Shown: piece after piece, positions 46,762 to 56,945 of the stretch
Position numbering within the stretch: position 1 is the first letter of the stretch
Layout of the letters: each line of letters starts with the position of its first letter
Assembly (NCBI GenBank): GCA_963576565.1
Contig: OY755042.1
Coordinates: 109,173,314-109,237,313, forward strand
Direction of reading: 5' to 3'
Length of the DNA: 64,000 bases
Source: Aspidapion aeneum
Lineage: Eukaryota > Arthropoda > Insecta > Coleoptera > Brentidae
Notes under the pieces: generated by a model
Told to the model about the DNA's origin: nothing
Databases searched by the model: none
Seen by the model: only the letters and a program-made list of their open reading frames with translations
Program-made: the position numbers and the translations under genes

Positions 46762-47756
46762 GCCCAAGAAGATGTTTTTAAAAACTTAGATTGGGAAGAA
46801 ATAGGCATCAAAGTAAACGGACTATTCTTAAACCACCTAAGATATGCTGATGATATTGCCTTAATAACTAATTAATAATTAACGATTAAAAAGAAGAACT
46901 GATAAAAATGCTGGAAGAACTGAATACAGCAGCTAACAATATGGGCTTGAGTATGAACTACACTAAAACAAAAATCATAATAAACAGAGGAAGATGTGAT
47001 ATCTTCAGAAGCGAGAATAAATCAAGAAAAAATAGAACAAGTAGATAAATATATATATACCTGGGACAAATTATTAAGCTAAAAAAAGAAAACCAAACAG
47101 CTGAAATCAAAAGGCGAGTAAGATTGGCCTGGGCAGCATATGGTAAATTAGGCCACATATTAAAAAGTAAAAAATATCTTCAGTAACTCTAAAGTGCAAA
47201 ACCAATGTATCCTTCCTGTACTTACCTATAGGTCCTAGACCTGGACACTTACAAAATCAAACATGGATAAGATAACAAAAGCCCAAACAAAACAAAAGTA
47301 AGGGATGTCAGAGGAGAAGTACCAAAATTAAAATGGAAATTTGCCGGTCATAATATCAGACAGAAAGACGATCGATAGAACAGATGTATTGTAACCTGGA
47401 GACCTTGGAAAAATAAAAGAAGTAGGAGAAGACCCCAAATGAGATGAGCGGACGATTTGAAGAAACATGCGGGAACTAGATGGATGAACACGGCGACAGA
47501 CAGAGAAGAGTGGAAGATATTGGTGGACGCATATGTCCAAATATGGATCAAAGAAGGCAAAATAGATTGATAGAAACAGATATTTGAAAATCGAAGCGCG
47601 CAAGTAGGGATCTTTTTCTATCTCACATAGAAATACTTGGAATCGCCCAAGAACAGAGTATTTGGAACACACTGTACGTAGGATTCTTCAACCGAGCTTG
47701 GACTAAAATCTATGTATAAACACTATCTTCTATCTTCAACCAATATTTTTTTTCAG

Positions 47757-47993
47757 TTTAAATGTTGCGGTGTTGAAGGACCCCAAGACTGGGACTTCCT
47801 CCAAACCCAAGGCGGCTTAGACATCAATGGAAGAGCAGAAAGGAAGAGACCAATCTCCTGTTGTCTGGACAAATTCTGCGACGGACCATACGCTGTTTAC
47901 AACCAGATCGGTTGTTACGACCAGTTGGTAGAGAAAATCCACGAGAGCACCGGAATTTTGGCCTACGTTGGCATCGGGATCGCATTTGTTGAG
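47757..47993 (+). CDS. Tetraspanin exon 4: large extracellular loop core and start of TM4
   Basis: Seventy-nine codons lie between a T-rich CAG acceptor and a GTGAGT donor, both phase 0. It opens FKCCGVEGPQDW (the CCG hallmark), continues to RPISCC and CDGPYAVYNQIGCYD, so six cysteines are available for three disulfides. It ends ...GIGIAFVE, the first half of TM4. Spacing and the FKCCG / PxSCC / GC / GIAFVE pattern are closest to CD63-type tetraspanins. I see no N-x-S/T glycosylation site in this exon, which is unlike vertebrate CD63. Confidence 0.97.
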
Positions 47994-48065
47994 GTGAGTT
48001 TCAAAACTAATCATTAAAAAAAAGAAATCAAAGTTCTTACATCTTGTTTTTCTTTGTTTGCTAAG

Positions 48066-48528
48066 GCTACGTGTCCATTTATACCTTAGAGTAAGAATAT
48101 TTTTTCTTCCTCTAAGGTACCAATTTTTTTTAATTAACTAACTGTCAAATACTATCCAGAGTCGAAGTAGGAAAAGTCCGAGATTTTCTTTCTTTTGTAA
48201 CAAAAACACAACAAAAATAAAACAGCTGACAGGCTCCTCCATTTTGACAAAGCCGCGAAAAAATCAAACTATAGTAACTAAGAGTTTCCTAAGAATTTCC
48301 CATAAGTGAACAGTTTCTATTTCAGTCACTCGTTTTTATTTTGGTTCGCTTTGAAATTTAATTTTTAGTTTTTCTGGACTCTCTGGACAAAACAAAAATC
48401 CTGAGAGAACTATCACAACTACAAAAATTCTCAAAAAAATTAACGATAGTAGTCTTAAATTGACAAAGAGTATTAAAAATACCTGCCGGGAGAACTTTCT
48501 TGCGAGTAAACTAAAGTGGACACGTAGC
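48066..48528. mobile_element. MITE, 'gctacgtgtccattt' ends, in intron 4
   Basis: gctacgtgtccattt at the left pairs with aaagtggacacgtagc at the right. The interior at 48160-48300 matches the right end of the element at 14625-15760 (gtaggaaaagtcc.., ccattttgacaaagccgcg.., ctatagtaa). Confidence 0.75.
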
Positions 48529-48754
48529 ATTATTAATCTCTCCTTTCATTTATTTTTCTGTTTCACGGCTATATTAAGGAAATCTTTAATTAATTCTTGG
48601 GCAATTTCGTTTAATTCCTAAAATTTAATGTGTAAAATTTCCTCAATATACCTACCAAAAACTTCAAAACCGCACTACTATTATATGCATTGTACGTTTG
48701 CACAGCTTAAATCATTTTAGATAAGCTTTATAAAACAATTAGAGAATTAATAAA

Positions 48755-49133
48755 GAATTATTGAAATACAGCCAGACTATAATTGTGCCAGGCACTATTT
48801 TGACACATTCACATTGAAAACTGACAGTTAGTCCTTCAAAATTGACATAAGATTAATAATTCTCTATTGATATAAAGCCTGGCTATAATAGTGCCAGGCA
48901 CAATTTTGACACCTTCACATTGTAATATCAGCTGTGATCTTTCAACACACGGGCTTTGTTTACTATATGAACCGGAATAAATAGTGCCTTCTTTTATTAA
49001 TTGAAAATAAACGACGAAAGTTTTAAATTCGACTTTGGTATGTCAATTTCAAAGGATTAACTATCAGTTTTCAATGTGAATGTGTCAAAATAGTGCGTGG
49101 CACAATTATAGCCTGGCTGTATTTCAATAATTG
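48755..49133. mobile_element. MITE with 'gccaggctataatagtgcc' ends (copy 2, nested)
   Basis: It has the same ends as 20277-20542. Inside, a second left-end motif (gcctggctataatagtgccaggc, 48876-48903) shows one copy inserted in another. Confidence 0.78.
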
Positions 49134-49994
49134 TCTATTATTAAATTTGTTTTGGCAGTTTTATGAGTATGACAGATAAACTAAGATTAAAATGTCATTA
49201 TTGTCAAACTGTTGGAAAATCTTAAAGTTTTATAAAGTATACAGTAGCAGCCAATAATTTAGTAACTACCTAAAATTATCAAAAACTAGTGTTGTTTTCA
49301 AAATTGATCTATTTCTCAGCGATTTTTTAATAAAATTTTATAGGCCTTTGGTTCATTTTTCAAAAAAACTTCTGCATATTTTAGGCAAAACTGGTTTGAA
49401 ATAAGGGTGGAAATTTTATATTTATTCCTGAAAATTCAATAAGAATTGGTCAAATGATAATCTAGATATAAATTTTTAAATTTGGCAAAAATTGCTAAAA
49501 ATACTAATTTTTCACGGATTCTGCATATTTTGATCATTTTGGCCAAACTTAAAAATTTATATCTGAACTATTTTTCGCCCAAATGTTTTTAGAAAGTATA
49601 AAATTTTTACCCCTTCTTCCAATGCCATGTGTGAGTCAGCTTTGTGTGAAAATACAAATAAAAGATTAGAAAATCAAACAAAGTAATAAAAAATTGTTAC
49701 ACAGTTTTAGGTGGTTGCCTTATAGTAAGAAAGTATATATACCTCTAAAGTGGCTGTTAAGTTATTGGCAACAAAACTGTATTTGCAAAGTTTATAAAAA
49801 TAAAAGCTTAATGTATATAAAATATTTGAGAAGCACTTCTGAAATGACCTTTTATAGTTTTCTATTTAATCCTCTAGCTTTTTTGATGCATGCTCTTATA
49901 AAAAGTAATTCGGTGCATTTGGTTTGGGAAAAATCGGGAATAACAAAATTAATTAGAATGACGTAAAGTATCTAAACGACTTTTTCTTTTTTAG
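49134..49994 (+). other. End of intron 4, no recognisable gene
   Basis: AT-rich. The 90-codon frame 49694-49966 has no family features and lies directly upstream of the exon 5a acceptor. Confidence 0.45.
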
Positions 49995-50057
49995 ATCATA
50001 GGAATATTTTTGGCGTGTTGGTTGGCTAACAGCATCAAAAGTGGCGACGATGATTAG
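49995..50057 (+). CDS. Tetraspanin exon 5a (alternative terminal exon: TM4 end and short acidic tail)
   Basis: After a TTTTTTAG acceptor, 20 codons (IIGIFLACWLANSIKSGDDD) and a TAG stop complete TM4 and give a six-residue tail ending SGDDD. The cysteine in ACW is a likely palmitoylation site. It is clearly homologous to exon 5b 350 bp downstream. An AATAAA at 50294-50299, before exon 5b, could end this transcript form. It lacks the YxxPhi (GYEVM) lysosomal signal that ends vertebrate CD63. Confidence 0.92.
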   Translation: MIGIFLACWLANSIKSGDDD

Positions 50058-50293
50058 AAAATTAGATAATTTTTCAAAAGTTAAACTATTCGAATTCTCA
50101 AGCATGATACGCTCAAAAGTGCATCTCAATTTAATCCATCTTTCGTTTTGCACTTTTCATTTTTCTTCTGACCACAAATATTCTACTTCAAAACTATACT
50201 AAATTAATAAGAAATACCAACTAATTACGGTCCTGCAAAATCGACAGTTGCGCGCGCATGTCTCGCGATTAGCTAATGTACAGTCATTTAAGA

Positions 50294-50299
50294 AATAAA
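50294..50299 (+). promoter_or_regulatory. Candidate poly(A) signal for the exon 5a transcript
   Basis: An AATAAA lies 237 bp after the exon 5a stop and before the exon 5b acceptor. That is where a signal is needed if 5a is used as a last exon. The sequence is AT-rich, so chance occurrence is possible. Confidence 0.4.
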
Positions 50300-50409
50300 A
50301 TCACAATTGTTACGATTGCAGGCGCATGTCGTGATCCTCTCAAGTTCTTTATTGTTAGTTTTGAAGTACTATATGTCCAGAATGATTCCAAAAACTGCCT
50401 AATTTTCAG

Positions 50410-50520
50410 ATTTTCGGCATATTTTTGACTTGTTGGATGGCCAACACACTCAAAAATGAAGACGACGAAGTGATCAAAATTCATAACGGTGCACATCTGG
50501 GACAAGAAACCGAAACGTAG
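50410..50520 (+). CDS. Tetraspanin exon 5b (alternative terminal exon: TM4 end and longer tail)
   Basis: After a TTTTCAG acceptor, 36 codons start IFGIFLTCWMANTLKNEDDE, parallel to exon 5a (I-x-GIFL-x-CW-x-AN-x-x-K), and end GQETET at a TAG. Both exons begin in phase 0 and encode the second half of TM4, so they are alternatives, not consecutive. The tail is 16 residues longer, acidic then with IKIHNGAHL; no YxxPhi motif is present. Confidence 0.92.
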   Translation: MFGIFLTCWMANTLKNEDDEVIKIHNGAHLGQETET

Positions 50521-52400
50521 TGACGCTGCTGCGCCGAATCGAACAACGATATTACGTCATATTATTAATATGTCACATATGTCAGTCACCCCGTATAACA
50601 TGCCAAAAATCGAATATTATTTAGTTCGTAAGATAAAAAATCACTTCGAAACACTATGGGTACCTACAGAGAAGTTTTTTAGTTGGATTTTACCCACATA
50701 GCTTTGAAACAGTGGCGCACTCCCCCAAGCCTAAGATTTTTTAGTTTTTTCCACATATTTCATGGATGAAAACAAAAAATAACATGAAATATGACCTCAT
50801 GGCGTCGCAGGCCCCCCCAAAAAAATGCCTGGGTGCGCTACTGAATGTAATTTTAGAATCAAACTTCCCTGTAGTTTATTGAACCAGTGGTAAAACTTAA
50901 ACTACATTAAAAAATAATTAAAATATTTTTGACGGATTTTAAACCTGTTTTCTTTTGTAGAAATATTAAAAATCTGGTTGAAATTCGCATAAAAATTTAA
51001 ATTTTACCACTTCATTTTTCCGGCCAGCCAATTAGGTGTTCATGCTGTGTACTTTAAAAAATCTAACAAAATAAAAAAATTGGTAACATTTTTAACAAAT
51101 AATATTTGTTGAAAATTGGTACCAAAAAAAAATATTGACTAAAAATCACAAGTTTTTGATCCAATTTAATATAAAATTTGTGATTTTTTGATCTCGTACA
51201 AAAAATCTATGCAAAATTTTGATTGAGTCAAAATTATTTTTTATATTTCTTCAAAACCAGATTAGCAACATTATCTTCAATTCGACAGATTAGTGAAATC
51301 TAGTCCTTTTTTATGATAATCCTAAAAAAATAAGTCGTTATAATACTGTTATTTAGGAATAAGAAATATTTTAACAAATATTTCTTTGCTATACAGGTTT
51401 AAAAACAGGTTTTTAAATATTAAAGGCCATATTAATTAAGTAAGAATAGAATTACACACCTTCTAAATATAAGAATTATTTGTTCTTCAGTTTATTTAAA
51501 TAATTTTGACTCAGTCATAATGTACAGGGTGTCCCAATGCCCTAATAAAAATAAAAAATATTTGTATGTACAAAGTCAACAATTTTCAGTTTCAGTTTTT
51601 CTTCTTTTTTTTATGTTTGTGGACAGACTAATATTTTACGGACATCCTGTATAAAGCGTTAGCAATAATTTTAAAACCAAAACGAATATTTTTTTCTTAA
51701 TGTAAGGTATGATTTCATGTGTGCAAGAGTGAGTGGGTGTTATGTGTGGGATTTTTAGATTAGGTATTACACTTTTTTTCTACATTAACAATAGTACTTG
51801 TGTAAGTTTTTATAAGTACCATTTTTAGTACCTTTACATTTTAAACTGTTAAGTCTGACTTTTAGAGTAAGTCAAAAAATATTGATTGTGGTGCTATATA
51901 TTTTTTTTCATCAGGTATTTTAAGTTACCATTGGATAGGGTTCCCATTTCTTCAAAATAGAAAATTCTACTACTAAGGTAGTAGTCTCTGTTTAAATTCT
52001 AAGTAGAACAGGATTAAACTTTTGTTTTTGTTTTATTTAAAGAGATTCTTTTTTCAATTTTTAAAACGGTTTTTAATAGTTTAATAACTTTTAGTTTTTT
52101 TTTAATATATTGTTATGGCAACCCTATGATATGTTGTACATTTAGTTTTTTTAAATTAAGTTTTATTTACTTATTGTGTAATTTTTTTTAATTTACGCTT
52201 TTTAAGTGAATGATTCTTAATGATTTGTAAACAAAATTCATGTTTGTATCATGGCACAGGATGTTTTTAAAGTATTTATTTTTATGTCTTAGGTTTAAAA
52301 TCAAAAATTGTTATATTATGTATTACATACCGATATAGTTTACGAAAAAATTAAATTTTATTATCGTTGTAAATATGGAGTTAAATAAAAGAGATAATTA
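50521..52400 (+). other. Probable 3'UTR of exon 5b with two inserted repeats
   Basis: The 1.9 kb after the 5b stop has no coding exon. It holds a hAT-like MITE (50710-50843), a short repeat bounded by tacagggtgtccc (51523) and catcctgta (to 51654), then long T-rich DNA. An AATAAA at 52384-52389 followed by AT-rich sequence is a plausible end. The true transcript end cannot be fixed without RNA data. Confidence 0.4.
50710..50843. mobile_element. hAT-like MITE (CAGTGGCGCAC family) in the putative 3'UTR
   Basis: CAGTGGCGCACTCCC and GGGTGCGCTACTG are inverted partners, with the family's typical ..ccaagcctaagattttttag.. interior. No target duplication seen. Confidence 0.65.
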
Positions 52401-52827
52401 GAATAAATATAAATATGTCTTTTTTTTACCTTCTACCTATAATAAAAGTATTACCAAATCTTCTATAAAAACTAATGGCATTCTACAAGACATAAATAAC
52501 TCTCCTTTTGCAGTAACGTTCAGAGAAAAATATTTTTATCTGTACTTATGATGTAATAGAAGCTTCGAGCATAATATAAGGTATCTTTGAATAGAAGTTT
52601 GAACGCACATATTTCTACTTAGACAATAAATTTGAGAGAAGAATATTACGTAAAAAAGGAAAAGTTCTTTTATTTGATCAATAAAAAATGTTACGAAAAG
52701 ACCAAGCTTTAAAAGGTTACAAACAAATAAGAAAAAATTAACAGTGATTTATTTAACAGGCTGTTTTTAGAACTTCTGTTTATATTATATTTAAACTTAT
52801 TAACAAATAACTACAAACCAAATTTTT

Positions 52828-52965
52828 AGCTCACACATATACTATACTATAGTAGTGTGAGCTATGGTGATCTTAATTTTTTCGAGAAAAAAAAAGTTGC
52901 TCTGATTTCAAAAATTCTTATATATCTTTGCGTTTCAGATGATTTTGAAACTTTTTTGTCGCGCC

Positions 52966-53019
<54 letters not shown>

Positions 53020-53600
53020 ATGTCTGTCTGTAACGACCAACGTGCATAACTCAAAAACCGCTTGGCCGATTTTAATGAAATTTGGTACCTAGGCTGGATC
53101 TTGGGTCGAGATGGTTCCATTTAAAAATGAATAAAATCCACCGAACACAAACCAAATAAAAGGGTGGGGGAAGATTTCAAAAATTAGAGTTTATGTGAAA
53201 ATATGGCGTGTGTGATATTAAACGAAAGGTAATTGAGTATGGAGTTAAAAAAAATACATTTTAGTTTTTTTTTTTTCAAAAAGGGTGGGGGTCATTGATT
53301 TTAATGGTGGGGGTAGATTTCAAAAATTAGAGTTTACGTGAAAATATGGCGTGTGTGATATCAAACGAAAGGTAATTGAGTCCGGAGTTAAACAAAATAC
53401 AGTTTAAATTTTGTTTTTTTAAGGGTGGTGGAAGATTTCAAAAATTTGAGTTTAAGTCAAAACATGGCTTGTGTGGTATCAAATAAGAGGTAATTAAGTC
53501 TGGAGTTGAATAAGATATATTTTAGGTTTTAGTTTTATTCGCTCGCACGTACACTATAACTATAGTACCTAGTGTGAGCTTAGGGGCCCATATATTGGCA
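52828..53600 (+). repeat. Dispersed repeat 'agctcacac' (copy 2)
   Basis: It is colinear with 16690-17415 from the agctcacac..gtgtgagct cap to ..taggggcccatatattggca, with a longer (CTGT)n tract (52966-53032) and one more ggtggggg unit. Minus-strand frames here are simple-repeat translation. Confidence 0.85.
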
Positions 53601-54115
53601 GAGTATTTTATTGTTGCTAATTTTTTGAGTCGCCATTTTTAACAAAACGCATATTGTACTATACTTAATTGTTAAGTTAAGTTTCGGTACAGATATTCTC
53701 AAAATTTAGTTTAAAATAAACGAGTTCAAGCATGATTGTGGGTGTGTATGTGTAGTTAAATGGATTTTATTTTTGAGTGAATAACTATTTGATTTCGGTA
53801 AGAATTCAATAAAGAATCTTCAATCTGCTCTAAGGACTAAAAGGACATGTTAAAATGAATCCCCTACCCCAAACAAAACGTCCATAAATTATCAGGGACG
53901 AACTGACTTTTACTTTTTAACAAAAATTTAATTTTTTGGAAGCAACTTTTGCATCCTACAAAACTTTTTAATTTTTTTAAGCGTTGTTATGTTTTTTTTC
54001 TTTTGTGGTTCCACATCTTCCGAAGAGTAGTTAAGAACTTAATTTTTCTAAAGACTTGGCTAAGGCGACATTTTTTTTTAATTTTTTTACAAATTATTTT
54101 TTGCGTCGTGATTTT
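53601..54115. other. Intergenic DNA, no recognisable gene
   Basis: T-rich. The small frame 53949-54134 is low-complexity. Confidence 0.4.
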
Positions 54116-54335
54116 TTCTGAAGAATATCTCTAAAATCGGTTGAGCGGTTTAGGAGCTATCGTGTTACGGACAGAGTTACATACACACACACACATAGAC
54201 AGACATCACGACGATACTGCTAGAGTAGGTCAAAATACACACAAATTACATATTTTCGGCGTTATCTTAAAATAAAATTTTTCGTCGAAAACAATACCTT
54301 CTCTAGCCATTGCTATGCGGGCTAGGAAGGTAAAA
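54116..54335. repeat. Right-end fragment of the 'ttcctagcc' repeat
   Basis: gaatatctctaaaatcggttgagcgg.., an ACACAC/CAGACAGACA tract, and the end ..cgtcgaaaacaataccttctctagcc..gcgggctaggaaggt match 5700-5891 and 22300-22556. Confidence 0.7.
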
Positions 54336-54809
54336 ATATAAAGATATAATATATATGTGAAAGTATAACTTCTACTAATCCCTGATGTGCCCCAAAAGAC
54401 CATTAAAATTTATATCCCAATATGTAACGCAAGAATTTAGGCCAACAAAAATAAATGCTCAAAACCGTAATATCTGCTTTGACTTCTATGACGACGTTAA
54501 TGTTTTGAAGCACACTTCGACCAATCCCAAACATGGAAAAACTAGGGAAAACTGTCGGAAATAATCATATACATAGTAATGACAAAAAACAAGAAGACAT
54601 CCTCCACTTAAGTTTAAATTAAAATACCTAATTGGTTAAAAATAACTACTACAACTATGTCGGTTTAGAACGTTTTTCTACGTTGTCCGACGCCTATTCT
54701 CCACCTCCTTCGATCCTGACAATCATCTTCCGTCAGGTTTTTTGACTCATTGATCTTTGAATTGACTGTTGCCATTCTGGTTTAGGACGCCCTCTTTTTC
54801 TGCGCCCTA

Positions 54810-56007
54810 CCCAACTAACATTTATAGTAGCGGCTACATGTTCTATAGGCTTTGCTACTTTCTTATAGTAGAAATGTGGTGATCCCAACCAAAATTTGTT
54901 ACTTTTTAGTTCTAACAACTATTTAGTATCAGGAAATAGTAGATGTTTCGTAAAAACGACCCTCTAAACTACTTCATAGGATTGTTTCTTGATAGTCGAT
55001 TCTGATAGTCTTCTCTACCACAATAGGACGTTGCTAAAGTTTTACTTTCTTTTTAGTCGTTATTTCGTAGTCGCCCTGACTTTTATATCCTACTTAATAC
55101 CACTAGAAAGTTAAGCTTCATTGGAGTCCCAAACAAGTGTATCCGACAACTACATTATAACTTTAATTTTTACCACAAAAGTTTGTGTCATCATAGTAAC
55201 ATCTGATGTAACAATGTAGACAAAATAACTTTTTGGATCAACTTTAAAGCCGCAACTACTTTCAAGTAACCTTTTCGACTATCAGGGAATATAGTTTGGG
55301 ACGCCATGTTTTTATGTAAGAAAGAAAATTTAATATTTTTGTTGTCGTTTTATGAGCTCATATTAAAGAGCCATACTATTTTATAAACAAATTAGTTGAA
55401 GCTTACCAAAAATGCTCTTCTTAAGCACCATTTGTTGGAGTTAACTGTCGATTATGAAAACATAACCTCCAAAATCACAACACAAAAATTCCATCAGCTA
55501 CCAGAAAACGGCTCAATTTTACGGGCGCACCGGTTTTTTGCAATATATATAATGCATGTTATACAAAAAACTTTGCGTCGCAGTCGAATTTTGATCCTCT
55601 GCTCGTAAATTCTCACACTTTTGGATAACATAGTTCATATTATAACCATAACCAAACAAAAAACTAAGCGAGTCTGTTTACTGTTGTGTCCACCATATTG
55701 TGTTACAATTCTACCAAAAAGAAACGATTATATTATTTGCAACTACATCGCAACTTTGATGCCATTACGGAAAAAAAACAGCCTCTTCGACGTAGTAGAT
55801 ACCTGGCTACGACGTAGTAGTGTAGTTGTTACTACAGTGACTTTAAACACTTGGCCTAGTAGTTACAACCAGAAATTGGTTCCCCACTTAGGGAATTATA
55901 ACGTCGCTGTATGGTATACTGAGACGTAGCGGGAGTACGTTGCGGTTACTTTTAAGAAATTCTTTCTAGTTGGCGTTTCGTCGTTACAACTTTAAATGTT
56001 TGTTGGG
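54810..56007. mobile_element. 1,198-bp Tc1/mariner-like insertion with TA duplication
   Basis: The ends CCCAACTAACATTTA and TAAATGTTTGTTGGG are inverted partners (14 of 15). TA flanks both sides (54808-54809, 56008-56009). Sister LINE copies read gggc(c)ctattggttgcc at the empty site, proving the limits. Size fits an autonomous mariner, but I cannot read a transposase in it; the open frames at 55396-55608 and 55621-55929 resemble nothing I recognise. Confidence 0.8.
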
Positions 56008-56093
56008 TATTGGTTGCCATTCTAGGACCTGCTTTGGTAATCGTTCGTCGTTCATCCGTTGTACATGGCCCCACCATATCAGTTGTGTTTTAG

Positions 56094-56275
56094 CATGGGC
56101 GCACCCAGGGGCCCGGCCTCCCCCCCAAGCCTTAGATTTTTTTACATATTTTCGACATATTTCAGAAAAAAAAAACAAAAAATAGCTTAAAATTCGACAT
56201 CATGAGGCTCCGCCCCCCCCCCCTCCCCAAGAGGCCTCGGGCCTCCCCCAAGACATTTTCCTGGGTGCGCCACTG
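56094..56275. mobile_element. hAT-like MITE (CAGTGGCGCACCC family) inside the LINE
   Basis: CATGGGCGCACCCAGG pairs with CTGGGTGCGCCACTG. The flanks tgttttag and cttttgat are a degenerate 8-bp duplication; the empty LINE sequence has cttttag at this place (compare 27500-27530). Confidence 0.75.
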
Positions 56276-56945
56276 CTTTTGATGATGTCATCCGCTATGC
56301 TTCGGGCTTCCCTCGATTCCCATGCTTTCTTTTATAATCTCATTTCTTATATGCTCTGTTCTATTCTATCTCCTTATTGCATCCATTTCAACACTTTCCA
56401 TTTTTGCTTTGTATTTTTCTGTTACGCGACAAGTCTCTATTCCATACACCAGCGTGCTTTTCACCATTGTTCTTTTTATCTCTCTGCTCCAGAAAATACT
56501 GTTAAGACAACCAATAACCTTTTTTGCTTTTACTATTCTTTTTTCCAGTTTTTACAGTCTGTTCCTGTCTTATCAAATGTGACAATGACACCCAAGTATT
56601 ATCATTGCATGGAGATATTGCTTGTCCATTGTCTAGTTCTAACTTACTTGATTCGTTTCCAATACATAAGTACTGTGTCTAGTCCACGGTCACTGTTAAC
56701 CCCCACATTTGGTATTCTTCCGTTAACTATCTCATCATATACTCCATGTCTTCTTTATCATTAGCTACAATTACTTGGTCGTTAGCAAACTGTAGTGTGT
56801 ATATGGTAAATCGGTCGTTAAGTTGTATTCTCATGCCGTGTACTTTACGTTTCCAGTTTTTTTAGAGCTACTGCGATAGATATTTTAAAAAGAGATGGAT
56901 GGATACAACATCCCTGTCTTAAGCCTTTCGTTACCAGGAATTATT

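Larger units (their letters stand above)
45505..47580 (+). mobile_element. RTE-like LINE (family Y), longer copy with two palindromic insertions
   Basis: 45530-45690 reads LHKKGDRAGLKNYRP.TLLNIIYKLFTKILT and EQACFRK (fingers of the polymerase). After an insertion, 46260-46530 has YIAFIDFEKTFDSIEHWAVK (first catalytic aspartate) and VVSGDTISPKL. After a second insertion, 46840 on has RYADDIALI, LEELNTAANNMGLSMNYTKT and AEIKRRVRLAWAAYGKL, ending near ..agattgatagaaacaga. Many stops; inactive. Confidence 0.85.
8741..50520 (+). other. Tetraspanin gene (CD63-like), whole coding span with alternative first and last exons
   Basis: The coding parts of a four-pass membrane protein can be joined across four introns that all have GT-AG ends and phase 0. 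Shared exons 2, 3 and 4 give 199 residues. Adding 19, 17 or 19 residues from exon 1A, 1B or 1C and 20 or 36 from exon 5a or 5b gives 236-254 residues, the usual tetraspanin size. Order: tail plus TM1, small loop, TM2 with GCFG motif, TM3, large loop with CCG, PxSCC and GC, TM4, tail. The large loop and the GIAFVE stretch entering TM4 resemble CD63. Family knowledge: tetraspanins organise membrane microdomains with integrins and other partners in plasma membrane or endosomes. About 0.9 kb of coding sequence is spread over 42 kb because introns 1 and 2 are full of transposons. Confidence 0.93.
54655..56945 (-). mobile_element. RTE-like LINE (family X), minus strand, with two insertions
   Basis: Reversed family-X sequence: 3' end at 54655 (tatgtcggtttagaacg), WQQSI..region to 54809, resumes at 56008 (VQRMNDERLPKQVLEWQPI on the minus strand), then 56276-56945 (IYETM.., region around YQMWGLTVTVD, FANDQVIVANDKED). 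Insertions at 54810-56007 and 56094-56275 can be cut out to restore the sequence of sister copies. Confidence 0.82.

Noticed and set aside
52862..53120. Minus-strand frames rich in DRQT repeats
   Set aside because: Translation of the (CTGT)n microsatellite in a dispersed repeat.
55621..55929. A 102-codon open frame inside the TA-flanked insertion, tested as a transposase
   Set aside because: I found no helix-turn-helix, DDE spacing or mariner-type motif in it or on the opposite strand.
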